Of a stretch of 64,000 nt of DNA, positions 60,335-64,000 are shown in pieces; position 1 is the stretch's first letter; every line of letters begins with the position of its first letter. The notes beneath the pieces were generated by a model. That model was not told the origin of the DNA. It made no database searches and was given only the letters and a program-made list of their open reading frames with translations. The translations under genes and the position numbers were made by a program. The stretch lies in assembly GCA_027622005.1 (NCBI GenBank), contig JAQBZH010000002.1, forward strand, positions 67,001 through 131,000, read 5' to 3'. The stretch is from Bacteroidota bacterium (GTDB taxonomy: Bacteria; Bacteroidota; Rhodothermia; Rhodothermales; UBA10348).

Positions 60335-63151
60335 ATGTTTCGTCTCCTTCAGTCTCGTTTTTGGGCCACTATTCTTCTTTTGGTCCTTACTCCTGGGGTC
60401 TTGTTAGCGCAGAAAAAGGACTTATCGTTGGAAGACTACGCCCAATGGGAGCGGATTGGTGCCAACAGGTTATCTCCTGATGGCAAGTGGTTTGCTTATC
60501 AGATCGTGTTGGAAGAGGGGGATGGATGGCTTGTCGCTCGGCCTGTAAATGGCGATGCCGAGCACAAATTTATGTATTCCAGCAATCCTCGGTTCTCAAA
60601 TGACAACCAGTGGTTGGCCTTTACGATCGGATTGTCAGAGGACGAGACCAAAAAGAAGGAAAAATCAAAAGAGACCATAAAAACCGCCCTTGGATTGATG
60701 AATCTCTCCACAGCCAAGGTGGATACCATAAAAGCCGTTCAGTCGGCCACTTTTTCGGATGATGGCAAGTATTTAGCCATCCGAAAATACAAAGCTGAAG
60801 GAGTAAAAACGGAAGGGAGCGATCTCGTAGTACGAACGCTTGGTACTGGATCCATGCAAAACGTTGGAAACGTTTCAGAATATGCATTTAGTCCCGAAGG
60901 ATCTTTGCTAGCAGTTGCTATAGACGCTTCAGAAAAGCTCGGAAACGGAGTTCATCTCATCGATTTAAAAGCCGCGACAACGCGGGTTTTAGATAGTGAT
61001 GTCCGAAAGTATTCGGGTTTGGTATGGAGAAAAGATTCATTCGACCTTGCATTCCTAAAAGAGAGTACGCGCAAAGGGAAAGACTATCAGGATCATTTGC
61101 TTTACGCATTTAGCAAGTTGAATGGGGTTTCGACCACGCGGACCTTTGACTCTGCCGCCCACACCGGTTTTCCGGCTGACTTCCGCGTTGCCTCGGAGGG
61201 ATCGTTAAGTTGGTCGGAAGATGGATCCCGGCTCTTTTTTGGACTCAAATCTCGCATTCAGGACGAATCGGATGCAGAAGATAAAAAGGTAGCCGCAGAC
61301 TCGACTAAAAAGGCCGTAAAAACGAATGCAGACCGTGATAAGGATTTGGATCCTGCAGGAGTCGATATTTGGCACTGGAAAGACCCGATTATCCAGCCGG
61401 GCCAAGGGGTAAGAGCCACCGCCGATCGGAATTACACCTACCAGTCATCATGGACTCTTGCAAAAAACGGGTTTGCGAAGCTCACCGACGATCAAATCAA
61501 ACGCGTTACCCTCACCGGGGACCAAAAACATGCGGTTGGTTACGATACAACTCCTTATGAACCGGCTTTCAGAGAAACCTGGCAGGATGTGTATGTCATG
61601 GACACCGAAACCGGCAAAAGAACGAAAATTCTCGAACGAATTGAATTCGTCAGCACATCGCCAGATGGCTACTTCGTCCTGTATTTTCGCGGAAATCATT
61701 GGTGGTCCTACTCCGTTGCAACGGGACAACACACCAATTTGACCGAAGACATCGATACAAAATTCAACGACTTTACGTCCATTTACGGCAGGGAAGAAGA
61801 TCGCGCGTTCGGAAGTGCCCAATGGACTGACAAAGATGGAACAGTCATTTTATACGATCAATTCGATGCCTATCAGGTCAAGGCAGACGGAACTGGAACG
61901 AAGCGATTGACCCACGGTGCGAAGGATAAAGTTCAATTTCGCCAGGTGAGATTGGATTTCGAAAAGGAAACGATTGGTCCAAACGACCCCCTTTTCTTCA
62001 GTGCCTACGGCGAAGTCACGAAGGACTCCGGCTATTACATCTTGCGCAAAAACCCGCGCCGGAGTGAAGATCTGGCTGCCTTGGAAAAGTTGGTTTACGA
62101 GCCGAGGATGATATCGGGGTTGCGGAAAGCCGAAAAAGCTCCCGTGTTCACGTTTATGACCCAAAAAGCGGATGAATCACCCAATATTTTCGCTGTGGAT
62201 GAGTCATTTAGCAACTCGGTTCAGCTGACAACTACCAACAAACAGCAAGCGGACTATCACTGGGCACATTCTGAACTGGTAGACTTTACCAATTCGAACG
62301 GAGTTGCCCTTCAGGGACGACTGTTGTACCCCGCCAACTATGAGCCGGGTAAAAAATATCCGATGATCGTTTACATTTATGAGCTTCGCTCTCAGAGTCT
62401 GCATTCGTATTCAACCCCCAGTCGCTCCAATGCGTATAGTCAGCGCCGATTTTCAGCCGAAGGATACTTTGTATACGAACCCGATATCGTTTACCGACTG
62501 AGCGATCCAGGCATGTCCGCTGTCGAGGCTCTCGTTCCAGCAGTTCAAAAAGTGGTAGACACGGGGATGATCGACACGAATCGCATCGGACTGACCGGAC
62601 ATTCTTGGGGGGCTTATCAGACATCGTTTGTAGTCACACAAACAGATATCTTCTCGGCTGCCGTAGCCGGAGCACCGCTGACTAATATGATTAGCATGTA
62701 CAATTCCGTTTACTGGAATTCGGGCGGTGGCGACGCCACGATTTTCGAAGTAAGTCAAGGTCGCTTCCCCAAGCCGTATTGGGAGGACATGGAGAAGTTT
62801 ATCCAGAATTCTCCAGTGTTTAACGCTTCAAAAATTAATACGCCGTTACTGGTAGCCTTTGGGGACGAAGACGGAGCGGTGGATTTCAATCAAGGAGTAG
62901 AAATGTATAACACCATGCGCCGCTTGGAGAAGGAGTTTATTCTTCTGGTCTATGATGGCGAAAATCACGGATTGAGATTAAAGCAAAACCAACTGGATTA
63001 CGCCAATCGTACACACGACTGGTTTAATCATTTCCTAAGAGACCAAGCGCCCGCCAAGTGGATTTCTGATGGTATTCCCTTCCTAGAAAAAGACCTGGAG
63101 AAGAAGAAGGCCAAAGAAGCCAGGGAAAAGGCGGCCAAGGAAGACCAGTAA
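60335..63151 (+). CDS. Secreted S9-family prolyl-oligopeptidase-like peptidase
   Basis: The 938-residue protein has a signal peptide (ATILLLVLTPGVLLAQ), a long propeller with Lys-rich loops (DETKKKEKSKETIK), and an alpha/beta hydrolase domain. The triad appears as Ser757 in GLTGHSWGAYQ, Asp844 or Asp846 in FGDEDGAVD, and His878 in DGENHGLR. The final 30 residues are almost all Lys, Glu and Ala, probably a helical tail. It is a peptide scavenging or dipeptidyl-type enzyme, related to but distinct from the DPP4-like protein at 20345-22882. It is followed by an M28 peptidase gene. Confidence 0.92.
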   Translation: MFRLLQSRFWATILLLVLTPGVLLAQKKDLSLEDYAQWERIGANRLSPDGKWFAYQIVLEEGDGWLVARPVNGDAEHKFMYSSNPRFSNDNQWLAFTIGLSEDETKKKEKSKETIKTALGLMNLSTAKVDTIKAVQSATFSDDGKYLAIRKYKAEGVKTEGSDLVVRTLGTGSMQNVGNVSEYAFSPEGSLLAVAIDASEKLGNGVHLIDLKAATTRVLDSDVRKYSGLVWRKDSFDLAFLKESTRKGKDYQDHLLYAFSKLNGVSTTRTFDSAAHTGFPADFRVASEGSLSWSEDGSRLFFGLKSRIQDESDAEDKKVAADSTKKAVKTNADRDKDLDPAGVDIWHWKDPIIQPGQGVRATADRNYTYQSSWTLAKNGFAKLTDDQIKRVTLTGDQKHAVGYDTTPYEPAFRETWQDVYVMDTETGKRTKILERIEFVSTSPDGYFVLYFRGNHWWSYSVATGQHTNLTEDIDTKFNDFTSIYGREEDRAFGSAQWTDKDGTVILYDQFDAYQVKADGTGTKRLTHGAKDKVQFRQVRLDFEKETIGPNDPLFFSAYGEVTKDSGYYILRKNPRRSEDLAALEKLVYEPRMISGLRKAEKAPVFTFMTQKADESPNIFAVDESFSNSVQLTTTNKQQADYHWAHSELVDFTNSNGVALQGRLLYPANYEPGKKYPMIVYIYELRSQSLHSYSTPSRSNAYSQRRFSAEGYFVYEPDIVYRLSDPGMSAVEALVPAVQKVVDTGMIDTNRIGLTGHSWGAYQTSFVVTQTDIFSAAVAGAPLTNMISMYNSVYWNSGGGDATIFEVSQGRFPKPYWEDMEKFIQNSPVFNASKINTPLLVAFGDEDGAVDFNQGVEMYNTMRRLEKEFILLVYDGENHGLRLKQNQLDYANRTHDWFNHFLRDQAPAKWISDGIPFLEKDLEKKKAKEAREKAAKEDQ

Positions 63152-63235
63152 GAATTAGGTAAAAATCGTTGAATGATTTGCCTTTAGGCTCAATTTGAAG
63201 TATTCAGCGTCTGCCATTTTTTTGATGATTTACCG

Positions 63236-64000
63236 ATGATGAACGTGAAGAACGGGACCATATTGCTGTTGGGTGTGCTTTTATTCACTGGTTGTGGCAG
63301 GGCGGAGACGAATGTAGTTGACGTGACACGCGTCATTTCTGCTCTCGCTTCGGATGAAATGCGGGGCCGGCAAGCGTTTACACCGGATGCAATGAATGCG
63401 GCTAATTTCATTGGATCGGAATTTGAATCAATCGGACTTTCGAAGCTCGCCGGGGATTCAGACTTCATCCAGGACTTTCCGCTCTACACGGTTACGACTG
63501 ACTCCGTCACTGTTTCGATCAATGGCAAAGTCGTTTCACCGGACATGGTCGCAGCCAGTGTATCGACGGATTCTCTTCAATGGATGGAAGGCGCTGACGT
63601 CACTCCTGCTTTTGTTGGGGCCGCGGATGACTTGCTGGCGGTTTGGAGATCCAACCGTTCGGCGCCGAACACCTTGCTTATTGTTCACCCCGATCAAAAA
63701 GACACCTTTGACCAAATTGCTGGATTCCTTCGACGCCCATCGCGCAGTATGAAGGTAGAAGGAGGGTCCAACCTGGTGATGGTGTTATCCTCAGCGGCAA
63801 CCGTTCAAACCTTTTCGGTTAATGTCACGGCAATGATTTCTGAGCAAAACATTGCGAACGTGGTCGGAGTGATTCCTGGAAAGCGAGCGGATGAAATCGT
63901 CGTATTTTCGGCCCACTACGACCATTTAGGAGTTCGAAGGGGAGCTGAACCCGATTCCATTTACAATGGCGCCAACGACGATGCATCGGGGACCACCGCC
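63236..64000 (+). CDS. M28-family peptidase lipoprotein, N-terminal part (truncated by window edge)
   Basis: The frame opens at two consecutive ATGs (63236, 63239) and is still open at the window end, so no stop is visible. A lipoprotein signal (GTILLLGVLLFTGC) is followed by DEMRGRQAFTPDAMNAANFI, typical of secreted M28 aminopeptidases. A PA-type insert of about 130 residues comes next, then FSAHYDHLGV and NGANDDASGTT, which carry the first His and Asp zinc ligands. It lies 84 bases after the S9 peptidase stop and may be read with it. About 255 residues are present. Confidence 0.92.
   Translation, partial: MMNVKNGTILLLGVLLFTGCGRAETNVVDVTRVISALASDEMRGRQAFTPDAMNAANFIGSEFESIGLSKLAGDSDFIQDFPLYTVTTDSVTVSINGKVVSPDMVAASVSTDSLQWMEGADVTPAFVGAADDLLAVWRSNRSAPNTLLIVHPDQKDTFDQIAGFLRRPSRSMKVEGGSNLVMVLSSAATVQTFSVNVTAMISEQNIANVVGVIPGKRADEIVVFSAHYDHLGVRRGAEPDSIYNGANDDASGTTA

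Noticed and set aside
1-64000. CRISPR arrays, insertion sequences, prophage or integrase genes
   Set aside because: No regularly spaced repeats, transposase motifs, terminal inverted repeats or phage structural genes were seen while reading through the window.

Overview
The window reads like a chromosome segment from a Bacteroidota-type bacterium of the FCB group. My best guess is a marine Rhodothermota/Balneolota-like lineage, inferred from family content rather than from a marker search. Supporting signs are T9SS type A C-terminal sorting domains on two secreted proteins, a TonB-family outer-membrane beta-barrel with a CarboxypepD_reg-like N-terminus, DUF5777, DUF1501/DUF1800, DUF2911 and DUF4097 proteins, many lipoproteins and secreted peptidases, and few strong Shine-Dalgarno sites. 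I see no rRNA, tRNA, CRISPR array, phage or insertion sequence. The window looks like ordinary core and metabolic chromosome, with one strikingly broken or fused gene.

Layout. 0-7.4 kb is mostly minus strand: a tail of an SDR gene, then a tight run read leftward, dnaX, ybaB, recR, a two-domain ABC permease and a saccharopine-dehydrogenase-like enzyme. Upstream lies a translationally coupled pair of small genes (a lipoprotein and a soluble protein). 7.4-20 kb has dinB, a second saccharopine-dehydrogenase-like enzyme in a run with an M24 peptidase and a YCF48/BNR-like T9SS protein, a Gfo/Idh/MocA oxidoreductase, trhO, a CDGSH iron-sulfur protein, an esterase and a YdeP-type molybdopterin oxidoreductase. 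20-29.4 kb has an SdpI-like protein overlapping a DPP4-type peptidase, a plus-strand cytochrome/YceI/DUF5777 operon, cutC, an M20 peptidase, a secreted PHP protein and pnuC.

29.4-37.4 kb is a minus-strand run: PLP decarboxylase, inositol-monophosphatase-like enzyme, CBU_0592-like membrane protein, a chimeric thioesterase/multicopper oxidase ORF, an amidohydrolase and ppk2. 37.8-48.2 kb holds the glycine-rich TonB-family receptor, a DUF2911 protein, a thioredoxin-like protein, a large candidate glycoside hydrolase convergent with a sulfatase, and a DUF4097 protein with a regular His ladder. 48.2-56.1 kb is two minus-strand runs (GNAT pair, methyltransferase, ACT protein, GT2, serine hydrolase; then desaturase, SnoaL-like, TPR lipoprotein) separated by a plus-strand histidine phosphatase. 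56.4-64 kb has the DUF1800/DUF1501 pair, a GNAT, a second S9 peptidase and the start of an M28 peptidase.

The most noteworthy object is the ORF at 32900-34825. A hotdog thioesterase lacking its C-terminus runs in frame into a multicopper oxidase lacking its signal peptide and first strands. This looks like a deletion fusion or an assembly chimera. I did not find a convincing wholly new system. The best candidates for follow-up are the fusion, the coupled small-gene pair, the cytochrome/YceI/DUF5777 operon, the candidate glycan hydrolase beside a sulfatase, and the His-ladder protein. All family assignments are from reading motifs by eye.
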